DNA of 15,133 nt from JAMHZE01 sp964424715 (GTDB lineage Bacteria > Pseudomonadota > Alphaproteobacteria > Rickettsiales > UBA8987), in NCBI GenBank assembly GCA_964424715.1, contig CAYRJW010000034.1, positions 1-15,133 on the forward strand, read 5' to 3'. The position numbers were made by a program, and so were the translations under genes. This document shows, in pieces, positions 14,977-15,133 of the stretch (position 1 is the stretch's first letter; each line of letters begins with the position of its first letter). The notes under the pieces were generated by a model that saw only the letters and a list, made by a program, of their open reading frames with translations, searched no databases and was not told where the DNA came from.

Positions 14977-15005
14977 GTTAATTTTTAGTGAAAATACTGT
15001 ATAAT
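14977..15005 (+). promoter_or_regulatory. Candidate promoter of the right-end gene
   Basis: Perfect TATAAT (15000-15005) preceded by TG, 17 bases after GTTAAT (14977-14982), a poor -35. Start of transcription near 15012 would give a 5' untranslated stretch of about 22 bases before the ATG at 15035. Confidence 0.4.
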
Positions 15006-15034
15006 CGATAAATATTAGAGAATCAAACCCATTG

Positions 15035-15133
15035 ATGTCAAAATTCTGGAAAATAATCCGGGTATTCTTTTTGTTATTTATAGCAACCTCTGCGGTTGGC
15101 CAAAGTGCTGAATTCGATTATACACAGGACCAT
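15035..15133 (+). CDS. N-terminus of an exported protein, runs off the right end
   Basis: 33 codons from ATG 15035 to the window end. The start (MSKFWKIIR), then a hydrophobic run (VFFLLFIATSAVG) and QSAEFDY, reads as a Sec signal peptide with likely cleavage after VGQSA or nearby. It is divergent from virB8. No clear ribosome-binding site; AGAG lies about 15 bases upstream. Too short to name. Confidence 0.5.
   Translation, partial: MSKFWKIIRVFFLLFIATSAVGQSAEFDYTQDH

Noticed and set aside
1..15133. CRISPR arrays, insertion sequences, integrase or attachment sites, rRNA and tRNA genes
   Set aside because: No regularly spaced long direct repeats, transposase motifs, terminal inverted repeats or RNA gene signatures were seen on either strand.

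Overview
The window reads as a low-GC (about 40%, judged by eye) alphaproteobacterium. VirB8 and VirB9 look like the Rickettsiales-type proteins, the dcw genes look alphaproteobacterial, and CtrA-type TTAA-N7-TTAA boxes are present. A complete acetolactate synthase large subunit argues against a strongly reduced Rickettsia-like parasite. An early-branching or less reduced Rickettsiales-like lineage fits best, but this is inference.

Positions 1-9170 hold one long minus-strand run, in transcription order: mraZ, rsmH, ftsL, ftsI, mfd, rimI, an OmpA-family envelope protein, and gshB (cut by the window start). Spacings are 2, 9, -4, 17, -1, 54 and 9 bases, so it looks like one operon. The dcw cluster stops after ftsI, where murE would be expected, and continues into DNA repair, a GNAT acetyltransferase, the envelope protein and glutathione synthesis. 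Three 10-bp-phased TATGG repeats upstream of mraZ look like MraZ boxes.

Positions 9171-11339 hold the least familiar part. Two paralogous small lipoproteins (minus strand) flank an unrecognised plus-strand gene with three 13-residue repeats. The plus-strand gene and the second lipoprotein gene converge with directly abutting stop codons. A strong minus-strand terminator follows the first lipoprotein gene, and two CtrA-type boxes lie in the 388-base gap upstream of it. Upstream of the second lipoprotein gene lies a highly structured segment of about 200 nt. It is closed by a helix that pairs an anti-Shine-Dalgarno strand with the ribosome-binding site, and a consensus -10 box sits just upstream of the 5' arm. 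This apparently undescribed leader RNA is the most interesting object in the window.

Positions 11340-15133 hold ilvB (minus), without the small-subunit gene ilvH/ilvN or ilvC beside it and with Glu in place of the usual Asp of the ThDP/Mg motif. Upstream of it is an overlapping virB8-virB9 pair of a type IV secretion system, without virB10/B11/D4 next to it. Divergent from virB8, the first 33 codons of an exported protein run off the right end.
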